A stretch of DNA of 64,000 bases from Anopheles merus (Eukaryota; Arthropoda; Insecta; Diptera; Culicidae), in contig NC_054084.1 of NCBI RefSeq assembly GCF_017562075.2, positions 5,063,501-5,127,500 of the forward strand. Reading direction: 5' to 3'. Below are positions 1-13,100 of the stretch, one piece after another; the first letter of the stretch is position 1, and every line of letters begins with the position of its first letter. Position numbers and translations under genes: made by a program. The notes under the pieces were generated by a model. The model did not search any database. It was not told where the DNA came from and saw only the letters and a program-made list of their open reading frames with translations.

Positions 1-1
1 A

Positions 2-784
2 GCAATTGCTACCCCGCGTCTTAACCCACCAGTTATGGCCGACACCAACATTGACGCATATTTTATGTCCCTCGAGTTTTGGTTTGCTGCATCTGGAATC
101 ACCGCCCAACATGACTCTCAACGGTACAATATCGTCATGGCCCAGGTTCCCCCGCAGAAACTTGGTGAACTTCGCACAATTGTCGAGAATACTCCAACTA
201 GTGGAAAATACCCATATATCAAATCAAAGTTGACGGAACATTTCGCTGACAGCCAGCAGCGGCGTTTGCATCGTGTGTTGTCTGAAATGCCCCTTGGAGA
301 TTTAAAGCCTAGCCATCTTTTTAACGAGATGAAGCGAGTTGCCGGCGATTCTCTAGGGGACACCTTGCTGCTAGACTTATGGGCAGCTCGACTTCCTGCT
401 CATGCCCAAGCAGCAGTAATTGCTTCGCGTGGTGATGCCGCTGACAAGACGACTATAGCTGATGCTATTGTCGAATCTATGAGCTTACGAAATATTAGCT
501 CTATCGGTCAGGAAACAACTACAACTGCTCTCAATGTAACATCGAGTGATCAACAGATTCAGGATCTTAAATTGGCAATCGACGCATTATCGAAACGATT
601 TGACAAGATCCATCCTAATAACCCCCAAGGTCGATCCCGTTCTCGCGCACGTAGTACGGATGCTGATCGCGCTAGAGACACATCAAATGGGCCATGCTGG
701 TATCATCGTACTTACGGAAGTAATGCTAGAGTATGTCGCGCACCTTGCTCTGTAGGTAATTGGCCTTCTTCCAGCCAGCAATGA
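2..784 (+). CDS. Retrotransposon gag (partial at 5' end)
   Basis: The frame is open from the left edge; the first Met is at 35 but the frame continues upstream of it, so the true start may be outside the window. The motif SLEFWFAASGI near the N-terminus and a Cys/His cluster near the C-terminus (CWYHRTYG...CRAPC, about 693-744) are typical of gag proteins of insect gypsy-like elements, where the cluster binds nucleic acid. The frame ends in TGA at 782-784, and the protease-pol frame follows in the same register, so gag and pol were probably one polyprotein here. Confidence 0.8.
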   Translation, partial: AIATPRLNPPVMADTNIDAYFMSLEFWFAASGITAQHDSQRYNIVMAQVPPQKLGELRTIVENTPTSGKYPYIKSKLTEHFADSQQRRLHRVLSEMPLGDLKPSHLFNEMKRVAGDSLGDTLLLDLWAARLPAHAQAAVIASRGDAADKTTIADAIVESMSLRNISSIGQETTTTALNVTSSDQQIQDLKLAIDALSKRFDKIHPNNPQGRSRSRARSTDADRARDTSNGPCWYHRTYGSNARVCRAPCSVGNWPSSSQQ

Positions 785-802
785 CGCCACTCTGCTGATG
801 CT

Positions 803-2330
803 GTGGAGGAAAATGGCGAACTTTCCTCGGCAGCCACAATCTGTCGACTGAAAATTGCAGATTGTTCTACTAATATGCAATTTCTTATCGATACTGGAGC
901 GGATGTTTCCGTCGTTCCAAAAGGATTAAAATCAGCCAGAGTAAAGCCTTCGTCTATCCAATTGTTCGCCGCTAATGGAACTGCTATTGAAGTATACGGT
1001 GAAGTGTTACTGAAAGTAAACCTCGGCCTCCGTCGTGAATTTGTGTGGTCGTTTCTCATTGCTGATGTCTCAACGGGTATCATCGGAGCAGATTTTTTAC
1101 GGAAGTTTGATCTTCTTATTGACTTAAAACGTGGCCGCCTCATAGACAACACTACCAATTTAGAGTCACGTGGTTTTCTTACCAGAGATATTGACATTTC
1201 GGTGAAAACTTTTTCCGCGGCGTCGCCATTTGTAGATTTACTAACTGAATTTCCACAAATAACACACCTCGCCCCTATGGGTACAACAACTAAGTCTTCT
1301 GTTATGCATAGAATTGAAACGACTGGCCAGCCTGTATATGCTAGACCTCGAAGACTTTCACCAGAAAAATTCGAAGCAGCCCGTAACGAATTCGAACTTT
1401 TGATGAAATTGGGAATATGTCGTCCATCAAGCAGCAATTGGGCTAGCCCTCTCCACATGGTCAAGAAAGCAGATGGAACATGGCGACCATGTGGAGACTA
1501 TCGTGCTCTTAATGCTCAAACTGTTCCGGACCGATATCCGTTGCCGTATCTCCAGGATTTTACATCAATGTTACAAGGTAAATGCATATTTTCTAAAATT
1601 GATCTACAAAAAGCATTTCATCAAGTTCCTATACATCCGGATGATATTCCGAAAACAGCTATTACGACGCCGTTCGGAATGTACGAATTTTTATTCATGA
1701 CGTTCGGTTTGCGCAACGCGGCTCAAACCTTTCAGCGATTGATACATGAAGTTGTGCGTGGCTTAGAGTTTGTGTTCCCTTATGTCGACGACCTTTTTGT
1801 AGCGTCCAATTCTCTCGATGAACATAAACAACATCTGAGACAGTTGTTTGAGAGACTAAATGATCACAATCTGACCATTAATGTAGCTAAATGTGAATTT
1901 GGTCGCGATAAGCTCAATTTTTTGGGTCACGCTGTATCTGCTGAAGGAATTCGCCCATTACCTGATCGTGTACTAGCCATCCAAAACTTTAACCTTCCGT
2001 CGACAGTAAAGGAACTTAAACGATTCCTGGCAATAATCAATTTTTATCGAAGGTTCATTCCTCATGCCATTGAAGCTCAAATTCCATTATTGAACATGAT
2101 CCCGGGAAATAAACGAAACGACTGCTCTCCTTTGTCCTGGACTGACAACACTCTTGCAGCTTTCGATCAATGTAAACAACAACTCGCACAAGCCACCTTA
2201 TTATCTCATCCTGCTAAATCTGCTGAGCTTTCTCTTTGGGTTGATGCCTCAGACATTGCCGCTGGTGCTGTATTACATCAAATTGTGGAGGGAAACGTTC
2301 AACCCCTGGGATTCTTTTCCAAAAATTTGA
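803..2330 (+). pseudogene. pol 5' segment: protease, reverse transcriptase, start of RNase H
   Basis: Aspartic protease is marked by the motif DTGA near 892-903. Reverse transcriptase is marked by GDYRALN, the TPFGMYEF block and the YVDD catalytic motif near 1780-1791. RNase H begins with LWVDAS around 2236. The frame is the same as gag, separated from it by the TGA at 782-784. After about 2321-2330, at a run of five A followed by TTT, the recognisable RNase H sequence moves to another frame, which indicates loss of one base. The original frame runs on without homology to 2512. Confidence 0.85.
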
Positions 2331-3894
2331 TAAAGCGCAGCTGCGGTATAGTACTTACGATCGAGAATTATCAGCAATATATTTGGCAGTGCGTCACTTT
2401 AAGTATATGCTGGAAGGGCGCAGCTGTCATATTTACACTGATCATAAACCCATTATATATGCATTTCGCCAAAAACTCGACAAAGCTTCTGATCGGCAAG
2501 CCCGTCAACTAGATTTCATAGGCCAAATAACTACTGACATACGCCACATAAATGGTACAGAAAATATCGTCGCCGATCTGCTGTCTCGCATATCAGCTAT
2601 ACACACATTGCCTTCGATGGATTTTGTTGCGCTGGCAAATGATCAAAAAAATGACGAGGAACTCCGCAAGATATTGCAAGGTACAACTGAATCGTCGCTG
2701 CAATTAAAATTAATTGAGATTCCAGGCAGTAACACACAATTATATTGTGATTGCTCTACTAATCGTATTCGGCCGTATGTCACACCATCATTTCGAAATA
2801 TTGCGCTGCGAGCGGTACATAATTTATCGCATCCTGGGACACGAAGCACAGCCAAATTGATGACCGAAAGATTCGTTTGGCCAAATATTCGAAAAGATAG
2901 CATTGCCTTTGCGAGAAGTTGTATACAATGCCAACGTTCAAAAATATCAAGGCATACTCAATCACCATTATCCCAATACCCTTCTCCAGACGATCGATTT
3001 TCCCATATTAACATCGACATAGTTGGTCCTTTTCCAATCAGCAGAGGAAATAGGTACTGCTTGACTATAATCGATAGATTTACTCGATGGCCAGAGGCTT
3101 TACCTATTCCGGACATGACTGCTTCTACAATAGCTGATGCTCTAGTTTCGGGATGGATTGCGCGTTTTGGTGTACCGAAATATATTACTTCTGATCAAGG
3201 TAGACAATTTGAGTCATCACTCTTCTTGGAATTAAACCGCCTGTTAGGTTCAACTCACCTGCGTACAACTGCATACCATCCTCAAAGCAATGGAATCATC
3301 GAAAGATTCCATAGAACATTTAAAGCAGCTCTTCTCTGCCACGATAATGAACACTGGTGTGAAAATCTCGCAGTGATACTACTTGGCTTAAGAACAACAT
3401 ACAAAGAAGATATTAAAGCATCACCAGCTGAGATGGTTTATGGTACCACACTTCGTATTCCCTCCGAATTTTTCAACGATATTGGCGAAACAACAAATGA
3501 AGCTGAGTTTGTAGCTAATTTACGAAATGCCATGCGATCATTACGCCCCAGACAAACCTCATGGCATGGTTCTCGGAATATTTTTATTCCCACCGAACTA
3601 AAATCATGTAAATTCGTCTTTATTCGCAATGATTCCATACGACCAACACTTTCACCACCGTACGAAGGGCCTTATGAGGTTATGGATCGAACAGAAAAAA
3701 TCTTCAAGGTCAACGTGAAAGGTCGTACAGTATCTATATCAATAGACCGCCTCAAACCAGCCCACATCCTACAAGAATCTTCTGCAAGTGTTCCTGCTCC
3801 ACCTACCAGTTCTTCTGAGTTACCACCGACTAGAACCACTCGTTCAGGCCGAAGAGTGGTGTTTCCTACCCATCTTCAACAGTACGTATCCTAG
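2331..3894 (+). pseudogene. pol 3' segment: RNase H end and integrase
   Basis: This frame continues RNase H (TDHKP near 2440) and then integrase. The integrase N-terminal zinc-binding His/His/Cys/Cys pattern lies near 2818-2935. The catalytic D,D,E triad is visible as DIVGPF, SDQGRQF and IIERFHR, followed by a C-terminal GPY/F-type module (PPYEGPYEV). The frame ends with TAG at 3892-3894, directly before the polypurine tract. The first ATG of this frame (2383) is an accident of the frame break, not a real start. Confidence 0.85.
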
Positions 3895-3910
3895 TCTGGA
3901 AGGGGAGTAC

Positions 3911-4159
3911 TGTAGCAGCCCACTGTGCAGTTCGCGTGGCTCGTACGCAGAGTACGAGCTGTCATCAAGAGCTGTCAGAATTCCGTGGCGTGAACGACCA
4001 TTCTGTTTGGCGCCCATTTTGAGAGCAGACCGATTTGGAAAAGTAAAAATAAAGAAAATTGAACAAAACGCTAAAACCATTTCAGCTCCTGAACAACCGA
4101 TTTGGACCAATGTTCAACCTTACTTTTCAATTTCACCGCATTATCATGCTCATCGGACA
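3911..4159 (+). repeat. Probable 3' LTR
   Basis: The segment starts TGTAGCAGCC right after the purine-rich tract GGAAGGGGAGT (3898-3908), contains an AATAAA near 4045-4052, and can end at ACA (4157-4159), giving about 249 bp. The matching 5' LTR is outside the window, so the boundaries and the target-site duplication cannot be verified. Confidence 0.55.
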
Positions 4160-7100
4160 TGACGTTCGACATCATGGTTCATTATCACGCGATCGAAATT
4201 ATTCGCTGCATAACATTGCTCCATTTACATCCAACATTTTTTTCCACCCAACAGCCACCACCGTGGCCGTTTTGCATCCCCCTTTACTCCACTACAAAGT
4301 CTCACATCACCGCTCCTGTAGCTCGTTTGTTCGTCGCGCTGGTAGGAAAAATTATGCCACTTTTTCCCGCACTCGTTTTGTATTCCCTTTTTTCCATCTG
4401 CGTTCCGCGGGTGTGGCCATCCACCGGAAGGCTTCACCGATGCCTTTGACACCGTGCACCGTCATACCGTGAAAGGAAAGCGCTTCTGATTCTCACCAAC
4501 TCGCCCAACCCTTATATGGATGGTGCGCGGGGAAGGTTCGCTGCTTATCGTTGCGTTTGAATCGTTCGTTAGTTCGGTCGATCGTCCAAATCTGTTTGCC
4601 ACTCTTTGCTGTGATGCCGGCAATCCCGCAGCGGCTCTCTAGCGCGTACCTTAACGACGCATGCCACGACTATGCTCCCAAGACTATGCTCCCAACTCCC
4701 AAAACCTGAAGCGCTCTTTGCACTCACCGTTCGTAATTTATCACTGGCTTCGGCGGAAAATGCACTCCAAAAAGGTGCGAAAATTAGCACTCGATCGTTA
4801 CGCATGACCAATCAGCAGCTTCAATTGCTCTGGAAGTGGTTCGCGGAAGGAACCACTTAAAGAACAACGGTGGCCCCGAAAAAAAGCGCTAAACCGACGC
4901 CGCAAGAGAAAAAAAAACTACGTTCACGGCACCGCCCGCGATTGATGTGCTAATTTTCCCGTTTTTTCTCTCTCTCCTGAGAAGCATTTTACCGCTTTTT
5001 TTCTGTGCGCAGTGAGACATAAATTTATTGCTCGATTAATTTTGCCACTTTTCCCACACAGCGGCTTGGTGGGATCGAGCGGCACACAAACGACGGCTGA
5101 GACGCTGAAGCATTGTGCTTGACACGAAAGCTGCCCGAAAAGGTGTCATCTGCCAGACACGTATCGCGGAGCGATTTATCACACACCGGCCGGCCTGTTA
5201 ACGTTTTATTTCGATTTTTACACACCCCATCAGCGCCCCGAATACGGTCGAAATGTAAATATGCATGGGGAAATATTTTGGTGTACGATCATCAATTCAT
5301 TAGCCATAAATAGAGTGATCGAATAATTGTGTGTTCACCCCGGCTGTTCCGGAAAGGCAATAACGCATAATGAAGAATCACCATAACCTGCTTCTTGAGT
5401 ATTTTATACATAAAAACGATGGCAGCATTCAATTGACTGAACTTTGTGCGGGAAAGATACTTTTCGTTCAACCTTTCTGTAGCGTACACGACGATCGGCA
5501 GTGTTTTATTTTTCGCCATAAACATCTGATTAAAAAAACCCACAGCGCTAAAGGACACACATTATCATGGATCAACTGAGGAGTAAATGAGCTTCATATT
5601 CTCAACCTCCCAGTGGAGTTGTATTACCTACAAGCAAAGATACACGATCTCTTTGTTGGTGGTCAACATTTTGGAAGTGTCAGTGGATAAAAGATTTATT
5701 ATTCCCCGTTGGCAGCGAAAAACAGCACAACAGTAGCTTCCATTCTGAGACGCTACACGTTACAATGTAGTTGCTCTGGCATTGTTGCGAAATACCAAAA
5801 GAATAGGAGAAAATGTAGATATTTACTGGGAAGAAAAAAAATCACAAATTTAGTCTTTATTCCTCTCTTCTGGTGTTGTGGCGTAAAAAGAGCTCGAGGG
5901 CGCGTATTTCGGGGCTATTTATCCCTTTTCTCTCCACCGCCATCACTACCGTCGTTGCAAAATGGAGTGCACTGTATCCCTCCGTCGACCTTTATCGCAG
6001 AACCCTATAAATTCGCACGATCAATAGAAGTTGTGGGGTTTCGCCAACGTAAACAAACGCAGTTGTCACAACAGGCATGTTTGTCACGTATTAATCATAA
6101 CCAAAGATCATTTTTGTTGCTTCTGAACATGGGCCTCCCACCCACAAAGCCACTCGTAATGTGTGCAGTAAATTCGCTCACAGAGATTCGCTTTAAAATG
6201 TAATAAAAAAAACATCCACAAAACGCTGTAACGCTCGGCAGCTAATTAGCGTTTTATTTCACCCGATCGTAGTAATGAAACAATTAGTAGCATATGTTTG
6301 CCGGCAGCTTTTCCGGCCCGCGCGTACACCGCGCATAACGCAAACAAGTTTGCAAGAGTGGATTTAGTTTTTATCGCACATTTTCCCTATCCGGAGCAGT
6401 ATTGCTCTTCGTATTCTGTTGCCCGATGAACAAGTCCAACCGGCAAGTTCGTCGGCAGTTATTCGTACAGTTTCCGCTATCGATCAAGCAACTGCTCGCT
6501 TGTGCGGGGCAACATTCCAATCGTGCTCGGCAGTAGCAGCCAGCACCATCACCACCAGATGGTTATTAAAGTGGGACTTTGGCAGTCGTTTGGCATGATG
6601 GACCATCGGCGGGGCAAAATATTTGTGTAACAGAATTCCACATTCGAAGGCCCCCGGTACAGAACATTCCAATAAGTGGGATTGTGTTTAACATTGCCCC
6701 GTGTCTAACAGTGGCTCAAACGTGGGAAACGCACACATACACACACGCAGAAGTCATCTCATGTCTTCGGCATCAGCTAAAGCTAACAGACCGTTAAGAT
6801 ATGAGAAATCGAACAGTTGAACAGGTGGAACAACCCCCTGCGGGATGATAGTTTCTCGAACGGACATCTTAATCCCTGGCCTGTTGCACCCCTCGAGCAG
6901 CGTTTACTTCAACCGCCCGGGGATTGGAGTTGAGGTGTAGTTTCCTCTTCCATTGCCTTCCAGCTCTCCCAGCCTTCACAGAAGGGAAATGACAGCCAAA
7001 GGCATTATCGTCTAATTATGTGCCTCCTAAGTTGCCAAATCAGATTAAGAAGAGCCAATTATGTTTCTCAGTCGTCGTCGTTCGGACTGTCTCACCTGTT

Positions 7101-10100
7101 GTCGAAAGCACCCCGAGGGAAATGTCTGCCACCTGATAACGGTGGTGAGATCTCAATGCTCTTGCCTTCCCTCGCCTTACGGATGCAACATTTGCTTTGC
7201 CAGCCGACTGTTTGAACAGAGCACTTATCTCGTGTTCATCGATTCTACCAGCGTGGGGTTTGAACTCTACCTTGTAATTTCGCAGGAATGTCGCTAATGT
7301 CACAGTTAGGCTTTAGAAGCCGTATCCGCGATCTCGTCACGTGTGTGACCTCTCTCGGCAGCCTTTAGGCCATAAGTTAGGTCACACAGGCCAGCTGTGG
7401 CATTAAAAAGAGATTATCTGTGCGTCTTTCCACGCAGGATAGCGATCCACCACACTCCCTGTGGCTAATGAAGAACGCGGCTTTGGTCTGGCGCGCGAAT
7501 GTGTTTAGGGTGAAATTGAAATATAAGCCATTTTCGGGGTGGTTAAAGATAAATTAGCTTCGATTTCGACAGCTTTCGCTGATTAATGAAAGTGGAGTGG
7601 AGGTAAAAACCACAGGGCAACCCCTACCCGAGCTCCCAGACCCGGTGGAGCTTTTAATGGCCAAATGTATCGCGTGGGGAGGGCCAAAATAAAAACAAAC
7701 GCGCTGTAACTGGGAAGAGCGTTTCTGGGAGTGAACTTTACACAAAAACAGGGCACACAAAATAAACAAAATTATACACCCATCGAAACAATGATTCGGA
7801 CTGGGTTGAGGGGGAAGGCTCTGCACACCGGCGCGAAGAAAAGCACATAATGCCACACCGCGTTCGGGGGCTGGCGCAGGAGTGTGCCCGTTTGAGCGTT
7901 TTTTTTTTGAGTGACCCAAGTGAAACCTAACCGAACGGCACGCACGCACGCACGCAAACCGAATGTGGCGGCAGGTGATTAATCGTGACGGTCTCGAGCT
8001 TCCTCCGAGGTGCTCGCGTGTTTGTGCTATTATTTTAGAAACTTATCTACGCCAGGCGACCAACGAAGGCGCAGTATAATTAGCCCCGATGGTCGTCTTG
8101 CCGTCTGGCGGTCCCGGGGTGTTGACGATGCAGCGCGAGGAAGCTGGTGGTTGCAGGAAATCAATTTTGTCCTTTTACGATCCACTGGGCGGCGGCAAGT
8201 TTGTTCTGCATTTGGCAGCATAGCATTAACCTCTAGCGCGCACGGGGCGCACACACACACACAATAATGAAGGCCTTCCGTTTTTGGCTTTGTAAATTGA
8301 TATTTTCATTTTGATTTCACCTTGTTTAGAAAATTCGTGTGATCACCCTTTTTTGGGGGGGGGGGGGGGGGGTATTTGTTTCGGAAGGCTGGTTAAGTGT
8401 GCATCAGGTGCAAACAGTGCTCCAGTCATAGGGCGGGTGGGAAGTGTATAATTACTATCGGGCCTATGAGGGCCAAATGGAGGAACAAATAACCAAAATT
8501 CTTTCCCGCGTGGTGTTCTGACACCTTCTTGGCGCGTATACCGTCCCTACCGTCCTTTGGAACCACTGACGCACACCGTTTACCCTTCCCTTTGCTCCAC
8601 GTTGCCAAAAAAGGTAGCATCTTGAACCAGTTCTCCTCCAGAGCTGCGGCAAGGCAAGGTCCCGACGACAGCAGAAGAAGGCTTCCCTCGACACTCGAGC
8701 TAAATTCCCACTTACCAGCACCGACCGGGGCGGCGTGTGGTCGTATAGCTTTCAGCAAATGATCTTTAAATTTCCGTGCCGTGTTACAGTGTTTGTCTTG
8801 TTACCGCACCGACCACCACCACCACCACTTCCCTATGGTGGATCGGTTGCTACAAACGCTTGTGCCGGGCCCCAAAAGACACAGATTAACCATAATTACA
8901 ATCATCGCGATCCATCCATGATCGGGATGGGGTGGCAAGGAGAAGGCAGAAGGAGTGAAGGTGGTGGTGGCGATGGTCCATTAAATTTGTAGCAAAAGCG
9001 AGCAATTTGCTGTTTGCTGCGGTCGGGACCACGCAGGAAAACCCCCCGCCGACTGCTGGGGCGGACGTACAAGGAAAACACATTTCGGTCACACTTAAAA
9101 ACTACAGCATCGGGTAAACAGATCGCCCATAAAGAGGGAACACAAACACACACACACACACACTGCCGCCGACACTTGGACGCTCCTTTTGCCAGCTCCT
9201 TTTGGGAGGGCAGAGCGACTGGGTTTGTGTGTGCGCAAAAGCTTTATAGATCGCACCGAACGGATTGATCTCGTTCCACACAGCATTCGATTGCTTGCCG
9301 ACTGCCCTCTGGTTGAGTGCGAGTGTGTTATGTAAATTCAAATCTGTTTCGAGTGGCATTTTCATGTATGGCCGAAAAGAAAGAACCGATAAGAAGCCTT
9401 GCCTTACACCTTGGAGTGGAATGTCGATCGGTAACAAGTGCGAGCAGCAAGAAAACGCACATAGGAAGTAATCGCTGGTTTGCCAACGATCAGGTTGTAT
9501 AAATAAAACCACATCTGAACACAACTCCACCAGCAAGTGTAAATATTGCTAACAAAATAGATACTGACACACTTTTCGCCCTTCTTTGTCGAGCGTTATC
9601 AGCATCATTTTATGCCCGGACTCCGGGCGTGTGTAATAAATAATCAAACGTCATAAACACACTTCCCTTGACCGACATATTTATGACGATTGAACGATCG
9701 GTAATAGTCAAGATCAGGGTCGAACAAGGGGATGGAAGAGGGCGGATGGATGGAGAGACGACAACCTACGCCTCCTTGGTGCCCCCAACGTAGGAGTTGC
9801 AAACACTCCGTCCTCTCCCGAAGGTCTGTCACATTCGGCACAATTAAAGGCTTCTGTAGAGCGTCGCGGTTCATGCCGCCGTCGCCATCATGTCTAGAAC
9901 GCCGCGGTAGTACAACCTTTAAGTGCACCCCTGGTACCACCCCTGTCATGGTTGGGAGGGATGTTTGTCATCGACAGCGCAGGCGTACACGGCGGTGAGT
10001 CACGTGCGTAACGCAAACCAACTCGAGTAGCAACAAGGGAACACTGTCATCGATCGACGCACTGCTAAAGCTCATTAGTGAACGAATGAGAGAGCTGCCG

Positions 10101-13100
10101 TTAAACAGATTGATAGGATCTTGATTGAAATGGTGCAAAAATTTCGGGGCCAGCAGCTCCAGAAATACAAAGCTACCCTAAAAGCCGATCACCGGGGTAT
10201 ACCATCACAGATCTCACTCTCTCACACCTCTTTGACGCGTTTAACGCGTGCGGACGTGCACTTAAATTATTTAAATTAGTTTTATGTTTGCAAAAAGTAT
10301 CACTTAACCTTCCCGAGGACCGGTCACCCACATCCTCTCCTGTGCCTCCCAATGCACCTCCAGTGTTCTCCCCTTCCCCCAGGCAATCGCAATCGTGCAC
10401 CATTCGCTCTCGACCTTTACCAATCAACGTGAGCGATTTCGCGCGAACTAGGCTACGAACCCCCCCGACTCTGTGTGAAGTACGCCCGTTCGTTCGGTTT
10501 CTCCACTTTGCCAACCCTTACGCGTGCAGCAAGTGCGTGCCGAAGGTGTTCTCCTTATGTAATCGACACATGATCTGTGCGCTTGCTAGCACACACTCAC
10601 ACACAAACGCAGTCCTGCTGCCACAGACCCGGTTAAAGCCTCCTTTCGGCTAGTTCACACAGTTTTTGACGTTCACCATTTTTTATTTCACGCAATGCGC
10701 GCAACACAGAATGCAGCCCCAAACGCTGCCAGATTCAATCTAGAAGCTATAGCTTTGCCCCTCTGACCGGAGCGACGATTCTGACCACCGTGGCGGCCCC
10801 CCCGTTCGATCCGAATCCGATCGCCTGAATGTCAATCCGAACGTTTAGCTCCACCCCGTGAGTGGAGGATTGTTTCAAGGATGTTTTGTGTACAGGCGGC
10901 GATTGTAAACTATCGTTGTGGTGGGGCTTCATCAGTCCATGTGAATCGACACATTCGTCCCACCGTTGACCGTGTGTCTATGTGTGTGTACATATAGCAT
11001 ATCCGAATGTGCTGCAGGCGATCAAGAAAATGGAGTACAACTTTTTCACGTGCTCATGTAGCGTCAGGCATCATGTGATGTACCTCGGACGATCTTGGAC
11101 ATTCGTTGCTAGACATTGCGAAATAGTTTTGAATACACTTTTTGCACATGAATACACTACAGTTCTTCATTCTGCTCGCTTGCTGAACAGTGCAAAGAAC
11201 GCAAAAGGAGAAGATCCAAGGAAAACGAAAGCTCAAATCAACCCCCTTCACTTCGTAATCAGCATTTATCTTGCAGCAAAACGTGAAGCACAGTTTTTAC
11301 AAACTCCACAATCATCGCAAAACACACTTGCCCCAACGATATTATATATCCGTCATCCTAGCATTAAAGGCTTGCTAAAAAAAGATACGCTTATCGGTTG
11401 GCTTTTTATCTTGTAAACACAGCGAAGCGGTCGGCTTTTGGGTTTGGGTGCAATTTCCCAACCCCAAACAGTTGGAAGGGAAGGCAGGGAGTGCACGTGA
11501 GATAAAGATAAAGGCTGTGTGCATCCATTTATCGGTTGTTGGCATTGCAAAGTGCTTCGATTTGTATTTGTGCTGTAATTAAGCGCCGCCGGAGCTGAAC
11601 GTGAAGAAAATCGCTTGCCGCCGCGTACCGATCGGACGTCGCAGATAGTGTGTGGGATAGCGAAACTGTCAAGAGCGAAATCCACAGATCGTGTGCTGCT
11701 GCTGCAGTTCTTTTTGAAGGGAAGATTGAGCGGATGGGAAGGAGGCAGGGGAAGGTTGGAATTCTGTCCTCCTTCATCCCTATCGAACCATGACAACATC
11801 AAACTCCTGCCGATATACAATTAGATTAGATCGGAGGTTCATTTGAAGGTGAAAAGGTTCACTTATAGCCAGACTGTCGGATCGAGCCGATGTGGAGTTG
11901 CAGATAACAAACGATCAAGAGGTTAGGTTAGTGCAATAATCTGCGAAGAAACTGCAACACCCGCTCTGCCGGCTACTACTGGAAGTGAAAGAGAATGGGA
12001 ACCATCTCCGATGGAGCACTCAGAGCCAGGTGTACAAAAAACGAACCACCACTTCAACGTTCTGCTCGTAACAGGTGTCTCTCGGGTGGACGACTCCACG
12101 CGCTTAATGCAAACGCCAGACCCCTTCCTTCTTGTGCATTCATATCTGGGCGTTCGTCCTCGACACGCCAGAACTGGTGCAACGAGTTTTTGCAATTAAA
12201 AACGCTACGATTTTAATCTCGCTTTATTAGCAGCTGGGTCTGGGGGCCCCGGGTAGAGTGCCAAAGTACCACGATCGGATTGGAAGGAAGGTGTCCAGGA
12301 AATCTTGTACGAAGAAAGGAAAAACGAGACGAGAAGGTTGTTCAGCCGATAAGCCACCTTTATAAGCGAAGCTGGTGAAAAAACTTCCGATAAAAGCGAC
12401 AACTGTTGTGTAAAGAGAATCCTTCTGGATTCTCTCTGGATTCGTTGAACGTCTCCAAAATATTAATTAAGGAAAAGAAAACATTTTTCGTTATCAATAT
12501 CGTTACCAACATACTTGACTTTGGCATATTTTGAATCGAATCCCGTTACAATCTGAACTCTTTCTCTACCTTCGCTTCCTCATGTTGCTGTGATGCCAGT
12601 GATCCCTCTCCTCGTCTTTCAGCAACGGACAATGCTTTCCATGGACACTGCGGACACCTACTTCCCGGCCAACCATCACAGGACGTTGGTGTGATCAATT
12701 ATGCCATTTTGTTGCACACCGGCCTGCCTGATCGATTTATCTAACGAGACCTCAATTAAATTGATTAGACACCGTACACGAGAGCGCACGGACAATGGCC
12801 GCACAGGAACCTCTCGTCGCCAGAAGGATGCCACTTAATCGTTCCCGTCATTATGTGCTTATCGGTTTGCATGTCGATGAGGTTTCGCAACTTCACGCAC
12901 GCGGGGCCCACCGGACGAGATCATCGAGACCGGAGACTTGTTTTGCGCTAGAGCTTTATTTCCTTTCCGTGCTATCCTACACCACTCTAGGGAGCAGCAG
13001 CAACTGGCGTTGCGTTATCTGTGCCGCCGAGATACTTCCAACAGCGCGCGCCCGCGATAGGGCAATTTGAATAAGAGCTCCATAATTGAAATAAATTGAC

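Larger units (their letters stand above)
1..4159 (+). mobile_element. Ty3/gypsy LTR retrotransposon, 3' portion
   Basis: The order gag, protease, reverse transcriptase, RNase H, integrase identifies a Ty3/gypsy (Metaviridae-like) element; no env frame follows integrase. The 5' LTR and primer binding site lie left of the window. A purine-rich tract at 3898-3908 precedes a TGT-starting segment taken as the 3' LTR. The copy is broken by an in-frame TGA between gag and protease (782-784) and by a one-base frame change in RNase H near 2321-2330, so it is probably not autonomous, but all domain motifs are otherwise intact, which suggests a fairly recent insertion. The right end (4159) is inferred from a terminal ACA only. 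Confidence 0.9.

Noticed and set aside
712..1464. 250-codon antisense open frame in the retrotransposon
   Set aside because: It lies fully opposite protease and reverse transcriptase, whose motifs are clear; it is a shadow.
5709..6203. 164-codon open frame
   Set aside because: Low-complexity composition and no motif; no splice or promoter context; likely chance.
8355..8372. 18-G homopolymer (and the 14-G run at 20411-20424)
   Set aside because: Simple homopolymer, likely variable length; no functional context seen.
10982..11416. 144-codon open frame
   Set aside because: No family features and an AT-rich C-terminal half; likely chance.
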